The position numbers and the translations under genes are program-made. Below the pieces are notes generated by a model. The model had not been told where the DNA came from, did no database searches, and saw only the letters and a program-made list of their open reading frames with translations. Of a stretch of DNA of 6,837 bases, positions 1 to 6,066 are shown one piece after another. The stretch covers positions 1-6,837 of the forward strand of contig VGFB01000210.1 in NCBI GenBank assembly GCA_016869015.1, given 5' to 3'. Position 1 is the stretch's first letter, and each line of letters starts with the position of its first letter. The DNA comes from Armatimonadota bacterium (lineage in GTDB: Bacteria > Armatimonadota > Zipacnadia > Zipacnadales > VGFC01).

Positions 1-195
1 ATGGGTTGGGCGGACACGTGGGTCCGCCCCTACGACGGCATGGGTTGGGCGGACACGTGGGTCCGCCCCTACGACGGCATGGGTTGGGCGGACACGTGGG
101 TCTGCCCCCACGACGGCATGGGTTGGGCGGACACGTGGGTCTGCCCCCACGACGGCATGGGTTGGGCAGACACATGGGTCCGCCCCGACAACGGC
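1..195. repeat. Tandem array of five 39-bp palindromic units
   Basis: Five head-to-tail units start at 1, 40, 79, 118 and 157. Each unit contains GGGCGGAC, a 6-base spacer ACGTGG, and GTCCGCCC, so each can fold into an 8-bp hairpin. Units 1 and 2 are identical, and units 3 and 4 are identical to each other. Units 3 and 4 have GTCTGCCC as right arm, which gives a G-U pair in RNA. Unit 5 has GGGCAGAC as left arm and ACATGG as spacer, which gives an A-C mismatch. The array starts exactly at the window edge, so it probably continues to the left. Because 39 is a multiple of three, it stays open as a 13-residue peptide repeat in one frame and is also open in another, but there is no sign of a real gene. 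It lies beyond the 3' end of the glycoside hydrolase gene. Confidence 0.95.
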
Positions 196-223
196 GAGGT
201 TCGCTACGGTAAGAGACCTCGCC
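193..223. repeat. Inverted repeat directly after the tandem array
   Basis: GGCGAGGT (193-200) and ACCTCGCC (216-223) form a perfect 8-bp inverted repeat around a 15-base loop. The left arm overlaps the last bases of repeat unit 5. No T-run follows on either strand, so a canonical intrinsic terminator is not supported. Confidence 0.55.
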
Positions 224-232
224 TGCGGCTAT

Positions 233-304
233 AGTTGCCGCTCTGTCAAGAGGCCGATCTCGGCGGTACCGGTGGGCTCAGAGCTCGGTTGGGGAGCGGC
301 AACT
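233..304. repeat. 11-bp inverted repeat downstream of the glycoside hydrolase gene
   Basis: AGTTGCCGCTC (233-243) and GAGCGGCAACT (294-304) are perfect reverse complements separated by 50 bases. The right arm starts 20 bases beyond the stop codon of the leftward glycoside hydrolase gene, so the pair would lie in its 3' untranslated region. It could stabilise or end the transcript, or be a terminal inverted repeat of a very small element. No duplicated target site is visible. The rest of 196-323 shows nothing recognisable. Confidence 0.45.
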
Positions 305-323
305 CCGGCCATCCGCCCGGCGC

Positions 324-3140
324 TCAGTCCTCCGCCAGGATGCGTACGACCGGGTTCACACCCGAGGGGAGGCTCTCTTCCATCATCGGCTGCGAACGCT
401 CGCGGTAGGTGTTCCACCAGCCTCGGACCTTGGCTTCCTCCATGGCCTCGGGCTTCAGCGCCGCGTTCGCCAGCGTGTTGGTGATCCGCACCACCAGCGC
501 GTTCCGCCCCTCGTGGATCAGCCCCGTCGTGTCCCAGCGGTACGGGGGCCAGATCAGCGGTGCGAGCGGCTCGCCGTTCAGCTCACCCTCGGCCACGTAA
601 CGCACATCGTCCAACTCAACGGCCGAGGCCACCCCGGTCCACTCGCCCTCGACCTCGAAGGTCAGCCGGTACTCCATCGTCCCGCTGAAGTGCTCGCAGC
701 CGGGGATCAGGTCCCAGCGGCCCTGCTCCGTCGGCGGAGCGTCGGCCGCCACCTCCGGCAGCAGCCGCAGCGGGACCGCGTCGCCCCGGCGGATCTCCCA
801 GCCCGCTACCGGACGCGGCGGACCGAGGGAGCCAAGGGAGGCCTGCCGGTATGCGATGGGCGAGGCCGCCTGCGCTCCGCGTCCCCCATGGAGCACCACG
901 AAGAGCGACTGCTGTGGTGACAGGACGAGCTCGACCTGCGTGGCGGCGGTCGCCTCGGGATGCTCGGCCAACGCCGCCCGACGGCCGGTTGCCGGGTCCC
1001 AGGCTTCGATGCGCAGCGGGTCCGCCGAGGAGATCAGCAGCCGCAGCGAGGCCTCCGCGTCTCGCTCGTTCACCAGCAGGTGCACCGAGCCGGCCTCGAG
1101 CACGCGGCTGAGGATCCGCACGCCCCCCACGGGCTGCGCCAGGCCGAGGTGGACGCGGGTGGCCGTGAGGCCCATGATCTCGGCGAAGGGACCGAGGTTG
1201 TCGCGCGGCACGGTGAGTGCGACGCCCGGGACGAGCCGGCGCCCGGCAAAGCGGTGCAGCCAGGGCCCGGCGAAGTACGCGCCCGAGAACCCGTCCAGCG
1301 ACAGCATCCCACAGCGGGCGGGCTGATCGCCGAAGGCCGCGGTCAGCCGGTCCTGCTCCTTGGGCAGGTCGACCGCGTAGGCCTCCGCCAGCAACCCCGG
1401 CACGGCCTCGTCCGTCGGCCGCAACGCCGGGCCGTCGACCACCTGCCCCGGCCCCTCGCCCAGGAAGGCGACCCGCCCGCCCGACTCGCGGAAGCGCGCG
1501 AGCTTCTCGGCCACGGAGCGGCGAAGGATCGGCATCTCGGGCAGGATGATCAGCTCGTAGGCGGCGCCGGGCGTCACGAGCAGCCCCTCCTCGAGCTCCG
1601 CTCCGAGCAGCGCGTCGCCGCCGAGGAGGTCGAACTCCACCTGACGGTCCTCCAGGAGCCCGCACAGCGTCTCGAAGGAGGCCGGCGTCTCGCCAGGCCC
1701 CTGTGCCCACAGGGCCTCAATGGGGTAGTACACCGCGATGCTCGCGGCACTCTCACCCGCGCGGCACAGGGCTGAGAGCCGACCCACGTAGTCGGCATAC
1801 AGGTCGTAGTACTCCCACAGCGGGTTGCCCGGACCCATGTAGTCCATCGTACGGTACAGCAGCCCCTCCTCCGTGTGCATCGAGTAGGCCATGGGGCACA
1901 TCAGGTTGATCCCGCGCACGAACTGGTAGTCCGTGACCCACTTCATCCCAGCGAGGGTGAGGCCGAAGCCGTAGACGCCGAAGGACTCGGTGAGCGTGAG
2001 GCCCGGGGGCCACGCCGCCGAGGCGTCCGCGGGCGAACCGCCCGTGGCACCGGGGGCGCGCTGGTGGGCTGCGGAGGCGGCGAGAAGCGGGAAGTGCAGG
2101 TTGGGCCGATCAGGCCAGACCTGTCGCCAGATGGCGTCGACGCCGGGCACGTGCAGCGTGCCGGCGGTGCGGAAGAACTCGCCAAAGCCCCCCGCCAGGT
2201 GATCGGGCAGATTGTCCTCGCCGCCGACATGGCCCACATGCAGCAGCCCGTACTGCGCGCACCAGGCGTTGAGCTGGTCCCAGTACGCCTCGCGATGCAG
2301 CCGTGACCAGGTGTCGAAGAAGGCGCAGCGCACCGCCGCCTGGGCCCCCGGGGGGTAGTGCGCCGCAACCTCCCCGCCGACGGCCTCGGGCGCGAAGAGT
2401 AGCGGGAGGTAGGGGCGGAGGTCGTAGCCGTGGTCGGCCTGGAAGGCCTCGAGCATTGTGGGCGTCCAGGTAACCTCCCGCGTGCCGACTCGCCCCCCGA
2501 CGCGCGGCTCATCCGTGAACATGCCCGGCACGGTTCGCCCGAAGTGCTCGCCCAGGTACTCCCGATACCGCTCGTGGGTCACCTCGATGAAACGCCGGAC
2601 GGCCGCCGGGTCCATCGTGTCCACTGGGTACCCGCCCGGCTGCATGACAAAGCGCACCACAACGCCCTCGCCCAGGTTGGCCTCGTCGGCCGCGACGCGG
2701 GGCGCCTCCCCGGCGCGCAGCAACACGGATGCGACCGGCTCGGCGCCCAGGGGGGGCGTACCGACGTGCGCGGTGAGTACCTTGCCGCGGAGCTCCGGAC
2801 GGCCCTCGGTGACGTGGCCCTGCGCGGTGCCACTCGGCCAACCGCCCTCATCGTAGAGCCACGCGTAGAGCCCCTCCTGCTCCGCGCGCTCGACGGCGTA
2901 CTTCACCAGCTCGAAGTAGTCGTCCGAGAGGTAGTCGGGCGACTGCCCCCGGAGGAAGTCGCGGAGACGGAAGCGCTCGCCCATCGGGTGGATGAAGACG
3001 CCGCCGCAGCCCTTCTCGGCGATCTCCGCGAGGTCGCGGTCGATGCGCTCGCGGGTGATCTCACCGTTCCAGACCCAGAACATCATGGGTCGGCAGCTGG
3101 GGGGCGGATCAGCGAAGGCGGCCAGCAGCGCAGGAAACAT
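324..3140 (-). CDS. GH106-like glycoside hydrolase (alpha-L-rhamnosidase-like), 938 aa
   Basis: This is a large, probably cytoplasmic glycoside hydrolase of the GH106-like type. The N-terminal catalytic TIM-barrel region spans roughly residues 15-460. It opens with FWVWNGEIT (21-29) and KGCGGVFIHP (43-52), and carries FTDEP (208-212) and LTESFG (382-387); E211 and E385 are the best catalytic candidates by analogy with related proteins. A Rossmann-like glutamine-amidotransferase-type segment follows (about 465-570, with YELIILP). A C-terminal beta-sandwich (about 805-895, FSGTMEYRLTF and ALVVRITN) is typical of GH106 proteins. The start at 3140 was chosen because GGAG sits 7 bases upstream and conserved sequence begins about 18 residues later. 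An upstream ATG at 3365 would add 75 low-complexity residues and overlap the divergent gene. No signal peptide is visible. Rhamnosidase activity is inferred from family resemblance; the true substrate is unknown. Confidence 0.85.
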   Translation of the reverse strand: MFPALLAAFADPPPSCRPMMFWVWNGEITRERIDRDLAEIAEKGCGGVFIHPMGERFRLRDFLRGQSPDYLSDDYFELVKYAVERAEQEGLYAWLYDEGGWPSGTAQGHVTEGRPELRGKVLTAHVGTPPLGAEPVASVLLRAGEAPRVAADEANLGEGVVVRFVMQPGGYPVDTMDPAAVRRFIEVTHERYREYLGEHFGRTVPGMFTDEPRVGGRVGTREVTWTPTMLEAFQADHGYDLRPYLPLLFAPEAVGGEVAAHYPPGAQAAVRCAFFDTWSRLHREAYWDQLNAWCAQYGLLHVGHVGGEDNLPDHLAGGFGEFFRTAGTLHVPGVDAIWRQVWPDRPNLHFPLLAASAAHQRAPGATGGSPADASAAWPPGLTLTESFGVYGFGLTLAGMKWVTDYQFVRGINLMCPMAYSMHTEEGLLYRTMDYMGPGNPLWEYYDLYADYVGRLSALCRAGESAASIAVYYPIEALWAQGPGETPASFETLCGLLEDRQVEFDLLGGDALLGAELEEGLLVTPGAAYELIILPEMPILRRSVAEKLARFRESGGRVAFLGEGPGQVVDGPALRPTDEAVPGLLAEAYAVDLPKEQDRLTAAFGDQPARCGMLSLDGFSGAYFAGPWLHRFAGRRLVPGVALTVPRDNLGPFAEIMGLTATRVHLGLAQPVGGVRILSRVLEAGSVHLLVNERDAEASLRLLISSADPLRIEAWDPATGRRAALAEHPEATAATQVELVLSPQQSLFVVLHGGRGAQAASPIAYRQASLGSLGPPRPVAGWEIRRGDAVPLRLLPEVAADAPPTEQGRWDLIPGCEHFSGTMEYRLTFEVEGEWTGVASAVELDDVRYVAEGELNGEPLAPLIWPPYRWDTTGLIHEGRNALVVRITNTLANAALKPEAMEEAKVRGWWNTYRERSQPMMEESLPSGVNPVVRILAED

Positions 3141-3275
3141 GACCGTGCTCCAGGGGCGTTTGGGTGCGGGAGTGATCGGTGACGCCCGCCTGTCGCGCCC
3201 CTTCGCCGCGGCGAGCGCGCGGCCTGCTCGCGCCAACGAAGGTATCGCCCGAGGCGAGGCGCAATAGCCGTCGCC
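3141..3275. promoter_or_regulatory. Divergent intergenic region with a 12-bp palindrome
   Basis: The 135 bases between the oppositely directed glycoside hydrolase and methyltransferase genes must hold both promoters, but no convincing -35/-10 pair is visible on either strand. A perfect palindrome TCGCCGCGGCGA lies at 3203-3214, and GCGAGC (3211-3216) with GCTCGC (3226-3231) forms an overlapping inverted repeat. Either could be an operator, although palindromes of this kind arise easily in GC-rich DNA. Confidence 0.35.
3148..3151 (-). promoter_or_regulatory. Ribosome binding site fixing the glycoside hydrolase start
   Basis: Read on the minus strand, GGAG lies 7 bases before the ATG at 3140-3138. 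This supports that start over the longer open reading frame beginning at 3365. Confidence 0.65.
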
Positions 3276-4022
3276 ATGCGGCATCTTGAGGCGATCTCCT
3301 CCGAGGCCGATGCGCTCTTCGCCCGCGCGATGTCCGCGCGTCGCCGGCGGCAAGCCGAGGCGCACGCTCTCTTCCGCCGGGTGCTGGGGCTCGCGGAGGA
3401 GGGCGGCGACGAGGCCGGGGCGCTAGTGGCCCAGACCCACCTCGCGCTGCTGGACGGCGATCGGGAGGCGGCCGAGGCCGGGCTGGCGCGCGTGGCGCAG
3501 CGGCTGCCCGCCGATGAGCGGACGGCCGCGCTGGGGATGCTGGTGGCCGACCGGTGGCCGGCCGAGGGGCGCGAGTGCGCGACCCATCTGGTGGCGCGGT
3601 CCAGGGCCTTCCGCGCGCTGTGTCGGTCGTTGCCGCGGCCCGGTGAGGTCGCGCTGGAGCTCGGGGCGGCCCACGGACAGGCGACGCGGGTGCTGAGTCG
3701 AGGCTGCGCGTTCGTCTACGCGGTGGAGAAGTCGGCCTCGATGGCCCACCGTGCCCAGGGCGCAGTGCAGGACCTGCACAACGTCCGGCTCATCGTGGCG
3801 GACGTCGAGGCCCCGGGCCTCCTTCGCGCCCACGCGCCACGCGCCGATCTCATCTTCCAGGACATCGGCGGGTCGACGCCGGTGCCGAAGGTCTACGACA
3901 TCGCCCGCCGGTACCGGGAGCTCTACCGCCCGCGCGTCCTGGTCATCCGCTCCGTCTACCTTCACACGTTCGTCTCGGGCCTCGCCTCCATCGAGGACCA
4001 GACCCCCCCTCACCTCGTGTAG
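3276..4022 (+). CDS. Class I SAM-dependent methyltransferase-like protein, 248 aa
   Basis: This is a probable S-adenosylmethionine-dependent methyltransferase; its substrate is unknown. Residues 1-118 are rich in alanine, arginine and glutamate and look like helical-repeat (TPR-like) sequence. The Rossmann-type domain starts near 122. Motif I is ALELGAAHGQAT (126-137, with the E-x-G-x-x-x-G pattern). The acidic end of strand 2 is VYAVEKS (147-153, E151). Motif III is NVRLIVADVE (169-178), and strand 4 is ADLIFQDIGG (190-199). The VYAVE and DLIFQDI stretches recall fibrillarin-like RNA methyltransferases, but that is only a resemblance. The ATG at 3276 has no strong Shine-Dalgarno sequence: GAGGCGAGG ends 16 bases upstream, which is too far. 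Another in-frame ATG at 3330 is possible. The gene stops 40 bases before the tRNA promoter and is transcribed in the same direction as the tRNAs. Confidence 0.75.
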   Translation: MRHLEAISSEADALFARAMSARRRRQAEAHALFRRVLGLAEEGGDEAGALVAQTHLALLDGDREAAEAGLARVAQRLPADERTAALGMLVADRWPAEGRECATHLVARSRAFRALCRSLPRPGEVALELGAAHGQATRVLSRGCAFVYAVEKSASMAHRAQGAVQDLHNVRLIVADVEAPGLLRAHAPRADLIFQDIGGSTPVPKVYDIARRYRELYRPRVLVIRSVYLHTFVSGLASIEDQTPPHLV

Positions 4023-4062
4023 TACCGGCCGCCCTCCGCCGCTCCGCAGCTCCGGAATCCGT

Positions 4063-4090
4063 TTGACATCCGCGCGCGATCCGGTATAAT
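4063..4090 (+). promoter_or_regulatory. Near-consensus sigma-70-type promoter for the tRNA-Ala pair
   Basis: TTGACA (4063-4068) and TATAAT (4085-4090) are both perfect consensus hexamers, separated by 16 bases. Transcription should begin near 4097, about 40 bases before the first tRNA. Such a strong, apparently unregulated promoter fits stable RNA genes. It also separates the tRNA unit from the methyltransferase gene upstream. Confidence 0.9.
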
Positions 4091-4097
4091 ACCCTCG

Positions 4098-4125
4098 GCT
4101 CGCCAGCGTCCCAGCGGTGGCGAGC
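4098..4125 (+). other. Hairpin at the predicted 5' end of the tRNA transcript
   Basis: GCTCGCCA (4098-4105) and TGGCGAGC (4118-4125) form a perfect 8-bp stem with a 12-base loop, followed by TTTGTTCT. It begins essentially at the predicted transcription start. It may protect the 5' end, guide leader processing, or act as a weak attenuator because a T-rich stretch follows. Its function is inferred. Confidence 0.6.
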
Positions 4126-4136
4126 TTTGTTCTCGT

Positions 4137-4212
4137 GGGCCGGTAGCTCAGCTGGGAGAGCGCCTCCCTCGCACGGAGGAGGTCGGCAGTTCGAATCTGC
4201 TCCGGTCCACCA
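4137..4212 (+). tRNA. tRNA-Ala (anticodon CGC)
   Basis: The 76-base gene includes an encoded 3' CCA and folds as a complete cloverleaf. The acceptor stem is GGGCCGG (4137-4143) with CCGGTCC (4202-4208), and the discriminator is A4209. The third acceptor pair is G-U, the classic identity element of alanine tRNA. The anticodon stem CCTCC/GGAGG encloses loop CTCGCAC with anticodon CGC at 4170-4172, reading GCG. The T-loop is TTCGAAT. It is first in a two-gene transcript with the GGC isoacceptor. Confidence 0.96.
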
Positions 4213-4230
4213 GCGCCATCGTTTCGGGAC

Positions 4231-4253
4231 CCCGGCGGCGGGTGTGCGCCGGG
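4231..4253 (+). other. Hairpin in the spacer between the two tRNA genes
   Basis: CCCGGCG (4231-4237) and CGCCGGG (4247-4253) form a 7-bp stem with a 9-base loop inside the 57-base spacer. The following bases are only mildly T-rich, so it is more likely a processing or spacer structure than a full terminator. Confidence 0.4.
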
Positions 4254-4269
4254 CTTAGTGTTTGAGACT

Positions 4270-4345
4270 GGGCCGGTAGCTCAGTTGGGAGAGCACCACG
4301 CTGGCAGCGTGGGGGTCAGGGGTTCGAATCCCCTCCGGTCCACCA
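4270..4345 (+). tRNA. tRNA-Ala (anticodon GGC)
   Basis: The 76-base gene includes an encoded CCA. The acceptor stem GGGCCGG (4270-4276) pairs with CCGGTCC (4335-4341), again with G-U at the third pair, and A4342 is the discriminator. The anticodon stem CCACG/CGTGG encloses loop CTGGCAG with anticodon GGC at 4303-4305, reading GCC and GCU. The T-arm is AGGGG, TTCGAAT, CCCCT. The acceptor stem is identical to that of the CGC gene upstream and the D-arm differs by one base, whereas the anticodon and T stems differ. This fits an old duplication with the acceptor held constant by synthetase recognition. Confidence 0.97.
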
Positions 4346-4358
4346 GTTCGCATGATCC

Positions 4359-4391
4359 AGCCCTTCTGCCACTTGGCAGAAGGGCTTTGTT
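4359..4391 (+). terminator. Intrinsic terminator of the tRNA-Ala unit
   Basis: AGCCCTTCTGCC (4359-4370) and GGCAGAAGGGCT (4375-4386) form a perfect 12-bp stem with loop ACTT, followed by TTGTT. It starts 13 bases after the second tRNA and is the clearest rho-independent terminator in the window. Confidence 0.92.
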
Positions 4392-4404
4392 ACGGGCCGC
4401 CCCC

Positions 4405-4431
4405 GTCGGAGCGCGGACGCCGTCGTCCGAC
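4405..4431. repeat. Nested inverted repeats after the tRNA terminator
   Basis: GTCGGA (4405-4410) pairs with TCCGAC (4426-4431), and inside it CGGACG (4414-4419) pairs with CGTCCG (4424-4429) around a 4-base loop. The two stems overlap and would be alternative folds. They are the outermost part of the hairpin-rich intergenic region. Confidence 0.4.
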
Positions 4432-4464
4432 TTGGGCTGCCCCGGCCCGGGTTACTCATGAGCT

Positions 4465-4581
4465 CTTGGGGCTCTGCCCCAAGCCCCGCTGGGGCCCCGG
4501 GCCCCAGACCCCGAATCTGCGCCGGGGAGGCGCGCTCAAACGACGAGCGCCCCTCCCCGGCGCATAGCCGCCCTTCGGGCG
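4465..4581. repeat. Cluster of four consecutive hairpins in the 4392-4704 intergenic region
   Basis: Four inverted repeats follow one another. CTTGGGGC (4465-4472) pairs with GCCCCAAG (4476-4483). CTGGGGCCC (4489-4497) pairs with GGGCCCCAG (4499-4507). TGCGCCGGGGAGG (4518-4530) pairs perfectly with 4552-4564, and the stem continues after one C-C mismatch as GCGCTC (4532-4537) with GAGCGC (4545-4550) around a 7-base loop. CGCCC (4569-4573) pairs with GGGCG (4577-4581). The cluster lies between the rightward tRNA unit and the leftward hydrolase operon, so it may block converging transcription or be a dispersed palindromic repeat. No T-run follows. Apart from a weak GTCCGG/CCGGAC pair at 4612-4642, nothing is seen in 4582-4704. 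Confidence 0.8.
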
Positions 4582-4704
4582 TGGAGAGCGAGCGGTCACA
4601 GTGTGTTCCAGGTCCGGCGGCGTCCTCGGGCGAGTTCCGGACTCCGCACGGCTCGACAGGGCCTTGCTGAGCGAACGCACACCCGAGGCCGTGAGTGATG
4701 CGGG

Positions 4705-6054
4705 CTAGACGAGTTGCCCGAGGGCGGTGAGCGCGGCCTCGATCAGGGCTTCGGCCGCCGCGGGTGCCGCGACGTTCCAGGTGACCTCGTATCCGCCCTG
4801 AGCGTAGGCCTCCGGCGTACCGATGTAGCCGAGAGTCCCGTTAGCGAGCGTCACCGGCATCGTAAGCGGGAGGGGCGAGCGGCGCTTCAGATCCAGGCCG
4901 ATCTCGACGAAGGCCTCGCCCGGCAGGCTGATCAGCGCCAGGTCGCCGAGGCGAATGGCCTGCACCTCGGCGGGGACGCTCGACTGGCCGCGGTGCTTCT
5001 CGATGAGGTGGCGGATGTAGCGCGACTGGCTGTCATCGCCCTCGGGTCGCGGCATCGCGGCGAAGTCCTTGATCGGCAGGTCGAAGGTCACCCGGCGCGC
5101 AGCGAGCGGCACGTCGTCCTCCAACGGCAGGCTCTCCCACACCCGCAGGACCTCCGCCGCCAGGGACCGGCCGATCCGCTCCCTGGAGCCCGCGCCGCGC
5201 ACCAGGGGGACCTGATCGCCCGCGCAGCCGAGCGCGAAGACCACCGGGCAGCCGAGGGTCGCGGTCAACAGCGACTGCATGCCGCCGGGGTAGTCGGCGG
5301 ACAGATCGTAGAACGTCTCCTCACCCGCGCCGCAGACGGGGTGACAGGCGAAGGAGACGACTCCGCCCAGCGTGCCGCGCGCCCCCTCGACCCGGACAAG
5401 GGGGACCTGCGGGTCGGTCGGACCCCAGGCGCGCCCCTCGGGATCGGGCGGCGGCCGGAAGGGCAGCCATCCACCCGCGGCGCCCTGGTGCAGACCTAGC
5501 CGCTCAGCCGCCTGCGCCGCTCCCGCCGCCGCGGCCCAGGCCGCGACAGGCTCCGGTGCGGTGAAGGTGGTCTCGCACTGCCCCGCGTCGTTCACCGGCC
5601 GGCGGTTGAAGCTGATCAGCGGGTTCCAGCCGCACCCGACGCCGATGCGCGCAGGCTCTCGCCGGCGGTCGGCCAGGACGATCGACATGGCGAGCTTCAC
5701 CGCCAGGTCGTCGGCGTACTCGGGCCGCACCGCGGTGTCCTGGTCGGGCAGGTAGCCCACGGGGCGAACGGCCGGCCCCCAGTGGGTATGGGAGCCGCCA
5801 ACCAGGACGGCCTCGGCGGGGATTCCGCATTCGCGGTTCGCCTGCTCGCGGACCGCTTGGGCCAGCTCCGCGTCGATGCCGATAAGGTCCGTGCCCACGA
5901 CCGCGAGGCGCTCGCCGGCGCGCTCCAGGACCATCGTCCGGCCAAAGAGGGGATCGGCGACGCCGGTCGCCGGGTGGGTGCGTGCCGCGTAGCCCGCCAT
6001 CGTGCAGCCGATGGGCGGGGTGATGTCGACGTGGGCGAAGCCGGCCGTCAACAC
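4705..6054 (-). CDS. Neutral ceramidase-like metal hydrolase, 449 aa
   Basis: The protein resembles the N-terminal catalytic domain of neutral/alkaline ceramidases (Zn-dependent amidases) but is much shorter than full ceramidases, at roughly two thirds of their length. It opens with GFAHVDITPP (5-14), the usual family start. Candidate zinc-site elements are GGSHTH (86-91, H89/H91), FACHP (235-239, H238), LPGEAFVEIG (377-386, E380) and the C-terminal GYIGTPEAY (409-417) with GGYE. Where ceramidases have GDVSPN with the catalytic serine, this protein reads GCAGDQVP (276-283), so that serine is absent. No signal peptide is visible, which suggests a cytoplasmic enzyme. The start is GTG at 6054, supported by AGGAGG 6 bases upstream. 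It is the second gene of an operon with the amidohydrolase. True ceramide hydrolysis is unlikely; an amide or ester of another small molecule is a better guess. Confidence 0.85.
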   Translation of the reverse strand: MLTAGFAHVDITPPIGCTMAGYAARTHPATGVADPLFGRTMVLERAGERLAVVGTDLIGIDAELAQAVREQANRECGIPAEAVLVGGSHTHWGPAVRPVGYLPDQDTAVRPEYADDLAVKLAMSIVLADRRREPARIGVGCGWNPLISFNRRPVNDAGQCETTFTAPEPVAAWAAAAGAAQAAERLGLHQGAAGGWLPFRPPPDPEGRAWGPTDPQVPLVRVEGARGTLGGVVSFACHPVCGAGEETFYDLSADYPGGMQSLLTATLGCPVVFALGCAGDQVPLVRGAGSRERIGRSLAAEVLRVWESLPLEDDVPLAARRVTFDLPIKDFAAMPRPEGDDSQSRYIRHLIEKHRGQSSVPAEVQAIRLGDLALISLPGEAFVEIGLDLKRRSPLPLTMPVTLANGTLGYIGTPEAYAQGGYEVTWNVAAPAAAEALIEAALTALGQLV

Positions 6055-6060
6055 GGGCTG

Positions 6061-6066
6061 CCTCCT
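6061..6066 (-). promoter_or_regulatory. Perfect Shine-Dalgarno overlapping the upstream stop codon
   Basis: On the minus strand the sequence reads TAGGAGG. TAG is the amidohydrolase stop (6067-6065), and AGGAGG (6066-6061) lies 6 bases before the GTG start of the ceramidase-like gene. This decides that start and suggests translational coupling between the two genes. Confidence 0.85.

Noticed and set aside
1..195. CRISPR array
   Set aside because: The units are directly contiguous with no unique spacers, and no cas genes are present.
1..234. Open frame of 13-residue repeats beginning with MGWADTWV
   Set aside because: It is open only because the repeat unit is a multiple of three and has no stops. 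A second frame is open as well, there is no ribosome site, and the DNA signal is palindromic rather than coding.
616..1710. 364-residue minus-strand open frame inside the glycoside hydrolase gene
   Set aside because: It is rich in arginine, glycine and alanine, typical of a shifted frame in GC-rich DNA, and the real frame carries recognisable domains.
960..1775. 271-residue plus-strand open frame
   Set aside because: It is antisense to the glycoside hydrolase gene and shows no recognisable domain.
2430..3182. 250-residue plus-strand open frame
   Set aside because: It is antisense to the N-terminal part of the glycoside hydrolase gene and shows no domain.
3141..3365. 75-residue N-terminal extension of the glycoside hydrolase from the ATG at 3365
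   Set aside because: The extension is low-complexity, overlaps the divergent methyltransferase gene, and the ATG at 3140 has a good Shine-Dalgarno sequence.
3423..4013. 196-residue minus-strand open frame
   Set aside because: It is antisense to the methyltransferase, which carries clear SAM-binding motifs.
4258..4461. 67-residue frame with a VAQLGEHHAG stretch
   Set aside because: This is the familiar false translation of a tRNA gene; it covers tRNA-Ala(GGC).
4465..4564. Canonical intrinsic terminator of the leftward operon
   Set aside because: The stems are strong, but no T-run follows them on the minus strand, so they are reported as repeats instead.
4456..4680. Overlapping short frames on both strands in the hairpin region
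   Set aside because: They coincide with inverted repeats, have no ribosome sites, and match no recognisable family.
4714..5499. 261-residue plus-strand open frame
   Set aside because: It is antisense to the ceramidase-like gene, whose frame has the expected family motifs throughout.
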